From the NCBI GenBank assembly GCA_036498265.1, contig DASYFT010000028.1, forward strand, positions 44,405 to 108,404: a stretch of 64,000 nt of DNA, read 5' to 3'. A program made the translations under genes and the position numbers. Below, in pieces: positions 57,399 to 64,000 of the stretch. Under the pieces are notes generated by a model, which made no database searches, was not told the DNA's origin, and was given only the letters and a program-made list of their open reading frames with translations. Source of the stretch: Palsa-744 sp036498265. GTDB taxonomy: Bacteria > Actinomycetota > Thermoleophilia > Solirubrobacterales > Solirubrobacteraceae. The first letter of the stretch is position 1. Each line of letters starts with the position of its first letter.

Positions 57399-58264
57399 GG
57401 CAGATAACGCTGATCACGCACCGCCGCCCCGAGGAGACGGGGGCGACGCTCCGACGGCTGGCCGAGGCGGCCGCGGCGGCCGGCGCCACCCTGCGGCTGG
57501 ACGAGGAGGAGACGCGAAAGCACCCCCAGCTGGAGCCCGGCCCCGCGGTGGAGCTCCACGCCGAGATCAGGCGCGACGTCGACCTCTGCATCGTGCTCGG
57601 TGGCGACGGCACCATCCTTCGGGCGCTGCAGCTCTACGCCGGCACGAGTGTGCCGGTGTTCTCGATCAACTTCGGCGAGATCGGCTTTCTGGCGACTGTC
57701 GAGCGCGGCGACCTCGACGAGGGGATCCGTCGTGCGCTGGCCGGCGACTTCGAGCTGCTGCGCCTGCCGGCGATCGTGCTCGGGGACGGCGACGGGGGCC
57801 ATGCGGACGCCGCGGGCGGGCGCAGCGCCATCAACGACGTGGCGATCCATCGCAAGGTGGGCGAGCGCGTGGCCGAGATCGCCTACGCCCTCGAGGGCGA
57901 GGAGGTGGGGAGCGTCCGCTGCGACGGGCTCGTGGTCTCGACGCCGGCCGGATCGACCGGCTACAACCTGGCCAACGGCGGCCCCGTCATGGCATGGGGC
58001 GTGGCGGGCTTCGTGGTGTCCTTCATCGCGCCGCACTCGCTCACCGCGCGCGCCCTGGTGGTCGCTCCGGATGACCGCCTCATGATCCACAACCGCTCGC
58101 ACGAGGCACTCGACGTGGCGCTCGACGGCCGGCCGGCCGGCGAGATCCAGCCCGGCGAGACGATCGAGGCGCACTTCGTCAACGACGTCGGCACGATCGC
58201 GCAGCTGCCGGGCACGACCTTCTACCGCCGGCTGCGCGAGAAGTTCGGGCGCCTGGCAAGCTGA
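57395..58264 (+). CDS. nadK: NAD kinase
   Basis: A 289-residue ATP/polyphosphate-NAD kinase making NADP. The GGDGT motif is LCIVLGGDGTILRALQLYAG; then VPVFSINFGEIGFLATVERG, the NE/ND-type NAD contact SAINDVAIHRKVGERVAEIA, and LVVSTPAGSTGYNLANGGPV. The C-terminal strand has MIHNRSHEALDVALDGRPAG. Length normal. It overlaps the tlyA stop by 4 bp; tlyA-nadK(-recN) is a common order, though recN is absent here and a convergent regulator follows after 2 bp. Confidence 0.96.
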   Translation: MRQITLITHRRPEETGATLRRLAEAAAAAGATLRLDEEETRKHPQLEPGPAVELHAEIRRDVDLCIVLGGDGTILRALQLYAGTSVPVFSINFGEIGFLATVERGDLDEGIRRALAGDFELLRLPAIVLGDGDGGHADAAGGRSAINDVAIHRKVGERVAEIAYALEGEEVGSVRCDGLVVSTPAGSTGYNLANGGPVMAWGVAGFVVSFIAPHSLTARALVVAPDDRLMIHNRSHEALDVALDGRPAGEIQPGETIEAHFVNDVGTIAQLPGTTFYRRLREKFGRLAS

Positions 58265-58266
58265 GC

Positions 58267-58530
58267 TCAGGCGATGCTCGTGGCCCGCTGCTCCGCTGCC
58301 GCGGCACGAGCGACGTGGCCGTCGCGGTGCATCGAGGCGATGAAGTCGTCCAGCTGGTCGCGCGAGAAACGGCGCTGGCCGCCCGGGGTGCGGTAGCAGC
58401 TGACGTGACCTGCGTCCGTCCAGCGGCGGATCGTGGCCAGCGAGACGCCCAGGTAGCGGGCGGCCTGCGAGCTCGTGAAGACCAGCTGGCGGTCGCTGCG
58501 GTGCTGATTGGGGGAGACGGAGAGGGGCAT
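58267..58530 (-). CDS. BldC/MerR-like helix-turn-helix protein
   Basis: An 87-residue DNA-binding protein with a MerR/excisionase-type winged helix: FTSSQAARYLGVSLATIRRW, TDAGHVSCYRTPGGQRRFSR and DQLDDFIASMHRDG. The RTPGGQRRF wing is the shared signature of BldC and of many phage excisionases, and BldC is the developmental regulator in Streptomyces. No effector domain. ATG at 58528-58530; it converges with nadK (2-bp gap). Its promoter must lie in the 300 bp it shares with the micro-ORF transcript. Confidence 0.85.
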   Translation of the reverse strand: MPLSVSPNQHRSDRQLVFTSSQAARYLGVSLATIRRWTDAGHVSCYRTPGGQRRFSRDQLDDFIASMHRDGHVARAAAAEQRATSIA

Positions 58531-58800
58531 GTTGCGTCTTTCGTCCGAACGCTCGGGGAACTTGAGCGCAGCTGAGCTTTGTGGACGTTTGCGTCGGAGC
58601 CGCGCGCGCCGGCGACGGGCCGGCTGCTCGCGTCGAGTGCGTCGGCCTGCCGTCAGGGGCCTTTCAGACGCGGAGTCGGAAACACGGGTCGGTCGCCGCC
58701 GGCTGCGGCAGTCGGGTCGTGATCCCGCATTGCAGAGCCGAATTCGGGCCCGCGGCGCGTTCGCACAAATGCAATCGATCCTGCATCTTGTTGCGTAACC
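58531..58800 (+). other. Intergenic region upstream of two divergent units
   Basis: 270 bp with no coding frame of merit. ATGCA ... TGCAT (58770-58786) forms an inverted repeat around ATCGATCC and may be an operator. The second half has a lower GC content than the surrounding genes. Confidence 0.4.
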
Positions 58801-58830
58801 TGGACTTTCCATCCATTTCTGCGTTACTCT
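58801..58830 (+). promoter_or_regulatory. Candidate promoter of the micro-ORF transcript
   Basis: -35 TGGACT (58801-58806) and -10 TACTCT (58825-58830) are separated by 18 bp, predicting a start near 58837. TGGACT matches four of six -35 consensus bases. Confidence 0.4.
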
Positions 58831-58922
58831 CCTCAAACCTACTCATGAGTCGGCGTTCCTCCCAAGGATGGAGACCGAGGGTGGGGCGCCTTCAAAGCAG
58901 TTCGAACCTCTGGAGGAACACC

Positions 58923-58946
58923 ATGGCCGAATACCGCAGCTGGTAA
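58923..58946 (+). CDS. Seven-residue micro-ORF (MAEYRSW)
   Basis: ATG GCC ... TGG TAA encodes seven residues, ending in Trp and TAA. GGAGG lies 6 nt before the ATG, the best ribosome site in this part of the window, which argues against chance. The whole ORF sits in the interval closed by the 9-bp inverted repeat. It could be a leader peptide whose translation toggles the RNA fold, or a tiny bioactive peptide. An overlapping longer frame from ATG 58868 has no spaced SD and runs through the terminator, so it is less likely. No modifying enzyme or exporter is adjacent except an MFS gene 1.7 kb away. Confidence 0.45.
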   Translation: MAEYRSW

Positions 58947-58969
58947 GGGAAGCTTTGAAGAAAAGGGAG

Positions 58970-59000
58970 GGCGTCGCGCGAGCATCGGCGGCGCCTTTTC
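58970..59000 (+). terminator. Intrinsic terminator, possibly bidirectional
   Basis: Stem GGCGTCGC (58970-58977) / GCGGCGCC (58988-58995), 8 bp with one G-T pair, then TTTT and CTGT. On the other strand an AAAAGGG flank supplies a T-run (CCCTTTTCTTC), so it can also end the HD-GYP transcript 26 bp after that gene's stop. Confidence 0.7.
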
Positions 59001-59025
59001 TGTGTCTCGAGGGAGCGCGGTCCGC

Positions 59026-60564
59026 TCAGCCCGGCACGCTCGAGCCGCGACGGCGGGGGAGAGTGGGCCTGGGCAGCCCGCTCGGCGCCGGCTCGGTCTC
59101 GGACCCTTCGGCCATGTCCCGGACCCGCCGCTCGAATTCCAGCTGGCCCTCGAAGTCCGGTTCCTGCGCGAGGGTGTCGCCCTCGCGTTCCAGGAGAGCG
59201 ACGAAGGTCTCGACCAGCTCGGGGTCGAGCTGGCCGTTGCGTGACGCCACGCCGAGCTCCTCGATGGCTTCCTCACGGCTCATCGGCGACCGGTAGCCGC
59301 GCCCCGCGACCATCGTGTCGTACGTGGAGCAGATGGCGAGGATGCGTGAGGCCGAAGGGATCTCCTGACCGATCAGGCCTGCGGGATAGCCGCGACCGTC
59401 CATGCGCTCGTGGTGGTAGAGGATCGCGTCGGCGACGGGGCCGTAGCCGTCGAGGGCGCCCACCAGGATGGCCCCCTCCTGCGGGTGCCTCTTGACGATC
59501 GCCATGTCCTCGTCCTCGAGGCTCTTGGCGTGCAGCACGCGGTCCGGCCAGGTGAACTTGCCGATCTCGTGGAGCAGGCCGGCGGCCCGCAGAACGTCCC
59601 GCTCCTCCTCGCTCAAGCCCAGCTCGACCCCGAGTGCGGTGGCGTATGCGGCCACGGCCGCGGCGTGGCGCCCGCTCGTCTCGTCTCGCATGCCGAGCGC
59701 CCGTACGAGGGTCCGCAGCACCCCGAGCTGAAGCCCGACGAGCTGCCGGGAACGGGCCTGCAGCTGCTCCGCCCGCCGCTCGGATCGCACGAGGGCGACG
59801 GTCAGATGCTGGAAGATCAGAAGGACGACGATGGCGGCGATCAGCATCGGTAGGCCGACGCTGCGGTAGGCCACGGCAAGCGTCGCGGCGAGGGCGCCGG
59901 ATGCAAGCTCACCGGGCAGCAGCGGCAGGAACTCGGGCACCTGGCGCCGCAGCGAGTGCCCTTCCTCGACGAGCGCGTTCAGGCCGACGAGGACGAAGTT
60001 GACGGCGAGGGTGCCGGCGAACACCCCCAGGAGGATCAGGCCGAAGATGAAACTGCCGGCGGTGTGCCCGCCATGCAGCACCTGGAGGTCTTCGGCAGCC
60101 AGCCTCACAGCCAGTCCACCGGCGAACGGCACCGCGGCGAACGAGGCGAGGTTGCTGAGCCACTGCGTCCCGGAGATGCGGCGCCTCGCCGATGCGAGGA
60201 TCATCGCGGCGATGCCGCAGATGGCGGCGGGCGCGGGGCCGAGCAGACCCATCGCGAGGACGATCGCCACCGTCGAGGCGGAGAGCTGGCCGTCGTTGAG
60301 CTGCACGCTGAATGACTCGCTGAGCAGCGCGAGAGACACCAGAAGGACGACGAGCACGGCCGGGCTCCATTCCGCGGGGCGGGCGAGCCACACGGCCGCA
60401 ACGGCCGTCGCGGCGAGGAGCAGGACCTCAGACGCCCAAAAGAGTCGTTTCGTCAGAGAGGATGCGGACACGGATGCTCTGTCGTACTTAACGGCCGACA
60501 GGGCGACGCTCTTTAGGGCCACGGGCCCGCGGCCCTTTTGGGCGGGCCTCCGAGTGTGCGTCAT
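59026..60564 (-). CDS. Membrane HD-GYP domain protein, metal site altered
   Basis: A 512-residue protein with an N-terminal membrane module of about eight helices (residues ~40-270, a MASE-like sensor region) and a C-terminal HD-GYP domain (residues ~300-470). Conserved: RDETSGRHAAAVAAYATALG, AAGLLHEIGKFTWPDRVLHA, AIVKRHPQEGAILVGAL, HHERMDGRGYPAGLIGQEIP. HD-GYP enzymes hydrolyse c-di-GMP, but the HD Asp is Glu (HEIGK), and the A-D-x-Y/F-D segment reads ICSTYD with Ser at the first Asp. Activity is therefore uncertain. ATG at 60562-60564. It could link to pilus control. Confidence 0.85.
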   Translation of the reverse strand: MTHTRRPAQKGRGPVALKSVALSAVKYDRASVSASSLTKRLFWASEVLLLAATAVAAVWLARPAEWSPAVLVVLLVSLALLSESFSVQLNDGQLSASTVAIVLAMGLLGPAPAAICGIAAMILASARRRISGTQWLSNLASFAAVPFAGGLAVRLAAEDLQVLHGGHTAGSFIFGLILLGVFAGTLAVNFVLVGLNALVEEGHSLRRQVPEFLPLLPGELASGALAATLAVAYRSVGLPMLIAAIVVLLIFQHLTVALVRSERRAEQLQARSRQLVGLQLGVLRTLVRALGMRDETSGRHAAAVAAYATALGVELGLSEEERDVLRAAGLLHEIGKFTWPDRVLHAKSLEDEDMAIVKRHPQEGAILVGALDGYGPVADAILYHHERMDGRGYPAGLIGQEIPSASRILAICSTYDTMVAGRGYRSPMSREEAIEELGVASRNGQLDPELVETFVALLEREGDTLAQEPDFEGQLEFERRVRDMAEGSETEPAPSGLPRPTLPRRRGSSVPG

Positions 60565-60604
60565 GGGCGCCGCGCGAGAGGACCTCCGGCCCGGGGCGGG
60601 CGGT

Positions 60605-61945
60605 CTACCTTGCCGTCGGTCGCTCCGCCCCGTCGGCGGCCCGCGAAGCCGGCACCGCCGGTTCGACCGCATGGGCTCCGCGCGCCGGTTGGGTCAGCCG
60701 CATCAACACGACTGCCGTCACGGCCGTCCCCGCTCCGACAACAAGGAACGCCGAGCGCGGTGACCCGAGCGCGACGAGCAACCCGCCCAGAGGAAGGCCG
60801 ATGACGGGGCACAGGGCGCCGAGGGATTCAACGGCCCCCATCATCTGCCCGTGGAGCTCCTTTGGAGCGATCCGCTGCACGATGCTGAACAGAGACGGCA
60901 GCTCCATTCCGTTGCCCAGGCCGCCGACGAGCGCCGCGACGCCCGCGACAGCCAGCGACGGGGCGGCCGCGAAGCCGATGTAGGCGAGCCCGACGCACAG
61001 CGTGCCGCCGCTCAGCAGGTACCCGAGGGGCCGCCTGAGCGAGCGTCCGAACACCACGCTCCCGAGCACCGTTCCGACGCCCCACGCGGTCAGCAGAAGG
61101 CCGAAGCCACGGTCCCCCGCCGCCAGCGTGCTCTTGGCATACGCGATCTCGATCGGTGCTCCGGCCTCGAAGAACACGAACGCCACCGCCTCGGCCAGCA
61201 GCAGGCCCCGCAGCGTGGGCGTCCCCTTGATCGTCCCCCAGGCGGTGCGTAGACGCTCGCGCACGGTGCTGCCCGCCGCCTCCTCGACGTGCGGGCGCAG
61301 CTGGAAGAGGAGCGCGCCGCAGATCAGGAACGAGCCCACGTCGATGAGCAGCGCGTCCGGCGCCCCGGCCGCCGCCACCACGATGCCGCCGAGCACCGGT
61401 CCGAGCACGAACGTGAACGAGAACGCCATGTTGAGCGCGGCGTTGGCCGCGCGCTCCGCACTGTCAGCCCTGCTCTGGGCCGGCTCTCCCGAGTCGGCGG
61501 GCTCCTCCCGGCCCGCGGCCGGCGGCGGCGACGGCTCGTCCAGCTCGATCGCGTGCTCGCGCGCCGTGCGCGCGATCTGCGTGCGCAGCAGTGCGTTGGC
61601 GGCTCGCGCGGCCGTGCCGTCGAGCGCGACCAGGAGGACGACGGCCGGCAGCCAGAAATGCGAAACCAAGGCGGCGAGCGCCGCGGTTGCGAGGGCCTCG
61701 AAGAAGTACAGCCCGCTGAGCTCTCCGCGCCGCTCGGAAGCCTCGACACGCGCGATCAGCGGCGGCACCGCGAAGGCGGGCAGCGCCTGGGCCGCCACGA
61801 GCACCGCCGAGACCGCCAGGGCGCTGTGCGTGCGGTCGTATGTGGCGACCATCAGCGCCACCACCCCCACCCAGGTCCCGAGCCTGTTGACGGCGTAGGC
61901 AGCGATCATCCGGCGCAGCTGCGGGATCTTCAGAGCCGAGGCCAC
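60605..61945 (-). CDS. MFS transporter
   Basis: A 446-residue major facilitator with 12 predicted helices, resembling the enterobactin-exporter/MFS_3 group: N-terminal KIPQLRRMIAAYAVNRLGTW, ALAVSAVLVAAQALPAFAVP, then AFSFTFVLGPVLGGIVVAAA and GLLLTAWGVGTVLGSVVFGR in the second half. A polar 30-residue cytoplasmic loop (SPPPAAGREEPADSGEPAQS) splits TM6 and TM7. Substrate unknown; drug or siderophore export is common in the group. GTG start at 61943-61945, likely leaderless. Confidence 0.85.
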   Translation of the reverse strand: MASALKIPQLRRMIAAYAVNRLGTWVGVVALMVATYDRTHSALAVSAVLVAAQALPAFAVPPLIARVEASERRGELSGLYFFEALATAALAALVSHFWLPAVVLLVALDGTAARAANALLRTQIARTAREHAIELDEPSPPPAAGREEPADSGEPAQSRADSAERAANAALNMAFSFTFVLGPVLGGIVVAAAGAPDALLIDVGSFLICGALLFQLRPHVEEAAGSTVRERLRTAWGTIKGTPTLRGLLLAEAVAFVFFEAGAPIEIAYAKSTLAAGDRGFGLLLTAWGVGTVLGSVVFGRSLRRPLGYLLSGGTLCVGLAYIGFAAAPSLAVAGVAALVGGLGNGMELPSLFSIVQRIAPKELHGQMMGAVESLGALCPVIGLPLGGLLVALGSPRSAFLVVGAGTAVTAVVLMRLTQPARGAHAVEPAVPASRAADGAERPTAR

Positions 61946-61951
61946 GGCGGC

Positions 61952-61957
61952 ACGCTA
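61952..61957 (-). promoter_or_regulatory. Candidate -10 element, leaderless start (minus strand)
   Basis: Read on the minus strand, TAGCGT ends 6 nt before the GTG of the MFS gene. Confidence 0.35.
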
Positions 61958-62083
61958 GCGGGTGCGCTACGGCCGATCCACCGCTGCCACGAGACCTTCA
62001 CCGCCCGCCCGACGCGTCTGGCCGGCGCCTTCTCGCCGGCCGCCCAGAGGTCCAGCCCGCTCGTTTCGGTCCTCGCCAGCCGC

Positions 62084-62089
62084 TACGGT
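62084..62089 (+). promoter_or_regulatory. Candidate -10 element, leaderless start
   Basis: TACGGT ends 9 nt before the ATG of the response regulator at 62099. Confidence 0.35.
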
Positions 62090-62098
62090 GTCCGCGCA

Positions 62099-62755
62099 AT
62101 GGAGAGCGGCACTCCGGGCGTCACGCGCCCGATCGAGGTGATCATCGCCGACGACCACTCCGTCGTCCGCGACGGGATCCGCGCCGTTCTCGAACGCCAG
62201 AACGACGAGTTCCGCGTCGTGGCCGAAGCCGCCGACATCCCAACGATGATCCGCGCGGTGCGCGAGCACACGCCGGACCTCCTGACACTCGACCTGACCA
62301 TGCCGGGCGGGTCGAGCCTCGCGGCGCTGCCGCAGTGCTTCATCGCCCATCCCACCCTGGCGGTTGCGATCCTGACTATGCGCGAGGACCCCGAGTACGC
62401 GCGCCAGGCACTGCGCGCCGGCGCGCGCAGCTACGTCCTCAAGGAGGCCGAGCCGGCCGAGCTCCTGCAGGCGTTCCGGCTGGCGGTGGCGGGCGGCAAC
62501 TACCTGCATCCCCGCCTCGGCGCGCTGATGGCCACCGGCGCGGACGGCGGGACCGACGGCGCGGTGCTCAGCGACCGCGAGCGCGAGGTCGTGCGCCTGA
62601 TCGCCAACGGCTACACCAACCCGGAGATAGCGGAGAAGCTCAACGTGGCCGAGCGGACCGTCAAGACCTACCGCGCCCGCGCGATCGAGAAGCTCGGCTT
62701 CTCATCGCGCGCCGAGATAACCGCCTACGTGCGCCGCACCGGGCTCGCCGAGTAG
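62099..62755 (+). CDS. NarL/LuxR-type response regulator
   Basis: A 218-residue two-domain regulator. Receiver: acidic pair in VIIADDHSVVRDGIRAVLER, phospho-Asp in DLLTLDLTMPGGSSLAAL, Thr/Lys near AILTMREDPEYARQALRAGA and SYVLKEAEPAELLQAF. Output: LuxR helix-turn-helix LSDREREVVRLIANGYTNPE, IAEKLNVAERTVKTYRARAI, EKLGFSSRAEITAYVRRTG. ATG at 62099. The histidine kinase at 62804-63976 is convergent and is the obvious partner. Confidence 0.94.
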   Translation: MESGTPGVTRPIEVIIADDHSVVRDGIRAVLERQNDEFRVVAEAADIPTMIRAVREHTPDLLTLDLTMPGGSSLAALPQCFIAHPTLAVAILTMREDPEYARQALRAGARSYVLKEAEPAELLQAFRLAVAGGNYLHPRLGALMATGADGGTDGAVLSDREREVVRLIANGYTNPEIAEKLNVAERTVKTYRARAIEKLGFSSRAEITAYVRRTGLAE

Positions 62756-62803
62756 CGCCCCGTCGCGTGGCGTCGCCCGTGCGGCCCCTGCCGGCGGCGG
62801 AGA

Positions 62804-63976
62804 TCAGGCCGGCGCCGCGGAGGACGGCCGCCCGGCGAGGGGAACGGTCAGGCGGACCGTCGTGCCGCCGCCGGGCGCCGGCCCGAACTCGAGCTCGCCG
62901 CCGATCAGCTCGGCGCGCTCGCGCATCCCTGACATCCCGAAGCCGCCCTCGAGCCCATCGCCGCGCGGGCCGAGCCGCTCGACGTCCGGGAGACCGCGGC
63001 CGTCGTCCGTGACCGACGCGATCAGCACTCCGCCGCGCTCCTGCACGCGCACCACAGCCGTGGTGGCCTGCGCGTGGCGGCTCACGTTGGTGAGCGCCTC
63101 CTGCACGATCCGGTAGACCGTGCTCTCGAGCTCGGCGTCCAGCCGGCGCGTCTCGCCGTGGGCGCCCGCGCCGTTGCCGGACTCTTCCGCGCCCGCCTCC
63201 AGTTCGATCTCCGTCCGCGCGTCGAGCCCGTCGATCGCCTGCGCGCGCCTCGCCAGCGCCTCGAGCGCCGCGGCCAGACCGAGGTCGTCGAGCGCCGCCG
63301 GGCGCAGCTCGGTGATCAGGTGGCGCAGCCCGTCGATCTCGTTGCCGAGTCCCTCCAGCACGTTGTCGACGGTCGCCCTCAGCAGATCGCGGTCGCCGTC
63401 GTCGCGCGCGTTGGCCAGCTGCATGCGCAGGGCGCCGATGCCCTGGATGCTCTCGTCGTGGATCTCGCGCGCCCAGCGCGTGCGCTCGCGCTCGCGAGCC
63501 TCCATGCCGTAGCGAAGCCGTTCGATCTCCACCGAGCGCTCGGCCTGCAGGCGTTGCGACACGCTTGCCGCGAACGCGCTCAGCGCATCCCTGTCGGCGC
63601 CGCGGAAGCCACCCTTCGTGCGAAGCGCGATCACCAGGCCGCCGCCCTGGCCCTCCATGCTGAGCGGCTCCACGAGCGCCGCCCGCGCCTCGACGCCCAG
63701 TTCGTGAAGCCACGCCGCCTCCTGCCCGCGCGGGCGATCCAGCGCCAGCGGCCTGCCGGAGCGGTACAGCTCGCCGAGCGCGCTGCCCTGCACCGGTGCG
63801 ATCCGCAGGCGGACCTGCGCCTCGCCGCTCGCCGCCGCCACGCGCAGCTCGCCGCGCTCCTCGATCACCACCAGCAGCGTCTCGGCGTCCAGCAGCGCCA
63901 GGCCGCGATCGGCCATCAGGCGCAGCAGCCACAGCTCAGACCCGGACAGCATCGACCGATTATGAAGGTGGATCAC
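62804..63976 (-). CDS. GAF-type sensor histidine kinase (HisKA_3), possibly 5' extended
   Basis: At least 390 residues from GTG 63974-63976; the frame stays open to the window edge (63977-64000), so the true start may lie outside. Soluble: a GAF-like domain (LLVVIEERGELRVAAASGEA, GSALGELYRSGRPLALDRPR, LVEPLSMEGQGGGLVIALRT), then HisKA_3 with the phospho-His in REIHDESIQGIGALRMQLAN and a HATPase with VQEALTNVSRHAQATTAVVR, VTDDGRGLPD and GFGMSGMRERAELIGGELEF. A NarX/DesK-like partner for the NarL-type regulator it converges on (48 bp between stops). Confidence 0.88.
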   Translation of the reverse strand: MIHLHNRSMLSGSELWLLRLMADRGLALLDAETLLVVIEERGELRVAAASGEAQVRLRIAPVQGSALGELYRSGRPLALDRPRGQEAAWLHELGVEARAALVEPLSMEGQGGGLVIALRTKGGFRGADRDALSAFAASVSQRLQAERSVEIERLRYGMEARERERTRWAREIHDESIQGIGALRMQLANARDDGDRDLLRATVDNVLEGLGNEIDGLRHLITELRPAALDDLGLAAALEALARRAQAIDGLDARTEIELEAGAEESGNGAGAHGETRRLDAELESTVYRIVQEALTNVSRHAQATTAVVRVQERGGVLIASVTDDGRGLPDVERLGPRGDGLEGGFGMSGMRERAELIGGELEFGPAPGGGTTVRLTVPLAGRPSSAAPA

Positions 63977-64000
63977 GATGGGAGAGGCCGCATGCGGCCT

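Larger units (their letters stand above)
58837..59000 (+). ncRNA. Stand-alone ~165-nt structured transcript with 7-codon ORF
   Basis: Predicted from promoter to terminator. GTTCCTCC (58855-58862) is a perfect 8-nt complement to the Shine-Dalgarno stretch GGAGGAAC (58912-58919). CTTCAAAGC (58890-58898) is a perfect 9-nt complement to GCTTTGAAG (58952-58960). The two helices interlock (pseudoknot topology) or exclude one another. The 5' arm of the second helix lies between the anti-SD and SD, and its 3' arm just after the ORF stop. The hairpin and TTTT at 58970-59000 end the RNA. It is antisense to nothing until the terminator; the HD-GYP gene reads towards it. Role unknown. Confidence 0.5.

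Noticed and set aside
58868..59296. Longer open frame from ATG 58868 across the micro-ORF
   Set aside because: AAGG abuts the ATG, the frame runs through an intrinsic terminator and then antisense to the HD-GYP gene.
1..64000. CRISPR array, rRNA operon, prophage or insertion sequence
   Set aside because: No regularly spaced repeats, rRNA sequence, transposase or phage structural genes were seen; the only mobile trace is the tRNA-Met element.

Overview
The window is a high-GC bacterial chromosome segment. Its gene content points to an actinobacterium of the Thermoleophilia/Solirubrobacterales type. This is an inference from the gene order alaS-ruvX-mltG-aroE ... aroC-aroKB-aroQ-pepQ-efp-nusB, the monoderm-style type IV pilus cluster, F420-type nitroreductases, and many starts that sit 5-10 nt behind a TANNNT hexamer. 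No phylogenetic marker was analysed.

Layout. 1-16.9 kb is an accessory and sensory region of small enzymes (GNAT, cupin, hydrolase, O-methyltransferase, two deazaflavin-type oxidoreductases), a GAF histidine kinase, a MEDS/ATPase regulator, a sigma factor, a PadR/membrane-protein pair, a lipoprotein amidase and two divergent secreted proteins. 17.0-18.5 kb is a decayed integrative element at a tRNA-Met gene: a 47-bp repeat of the tRNA 3' end brackets an integrase remnant and an SRPBCC gene. 18.6-29.8 kb is a housekeeping block: glutamate formimidoyltransferase, MBL hydrolase, hisS, a NifU-like/MnmA fusion, alaS, ruvX, mltG and aroE.

29.8-44.6 kb holds a type IV pilus system (pilB, pilT, pilC, two pilins, prepilin peptidase, pilM, pilN, pilO and a PilP-like gene) inserted between aroE and aroC. 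A block on the other strand (channel-like protein, RNase D, GT-C glycosyltransferase) interrupts it. Each pilin gene carries its own 200-nt leader. The two leaders share an identical 46-nt core, stems with compensatory base changes and a hairpin over the Shine-Dalgarno sequence. I do not recognise this RNA, and it looks like a cis-regulatory element. 44.6-58.3 kb carries the shikimate genes aroC, aroKB (fused) and aroQ, then pepQ, an R2lox-like oxidase convergent with a CFA-synthase-like methyltransferase, efp, nusB, xseB, polyprenyl synthase, dxs, tlyA and nadK.

58.3-64 kb is a signalling end: a BldC-like DNA-binding protein, a short stand-alone transcription unit encoding a 7-residue peptide inside a switch-like RNA fold, a membrane HD-GYP protein with altered metal-site residues, an MFS transporter, a NarL-type response regulator and a histidine kinase that reaches the window edge.

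The two most unusual signals are the twin pilin leaders and the micro-ORF RNA at 58.8-59.0 kb.
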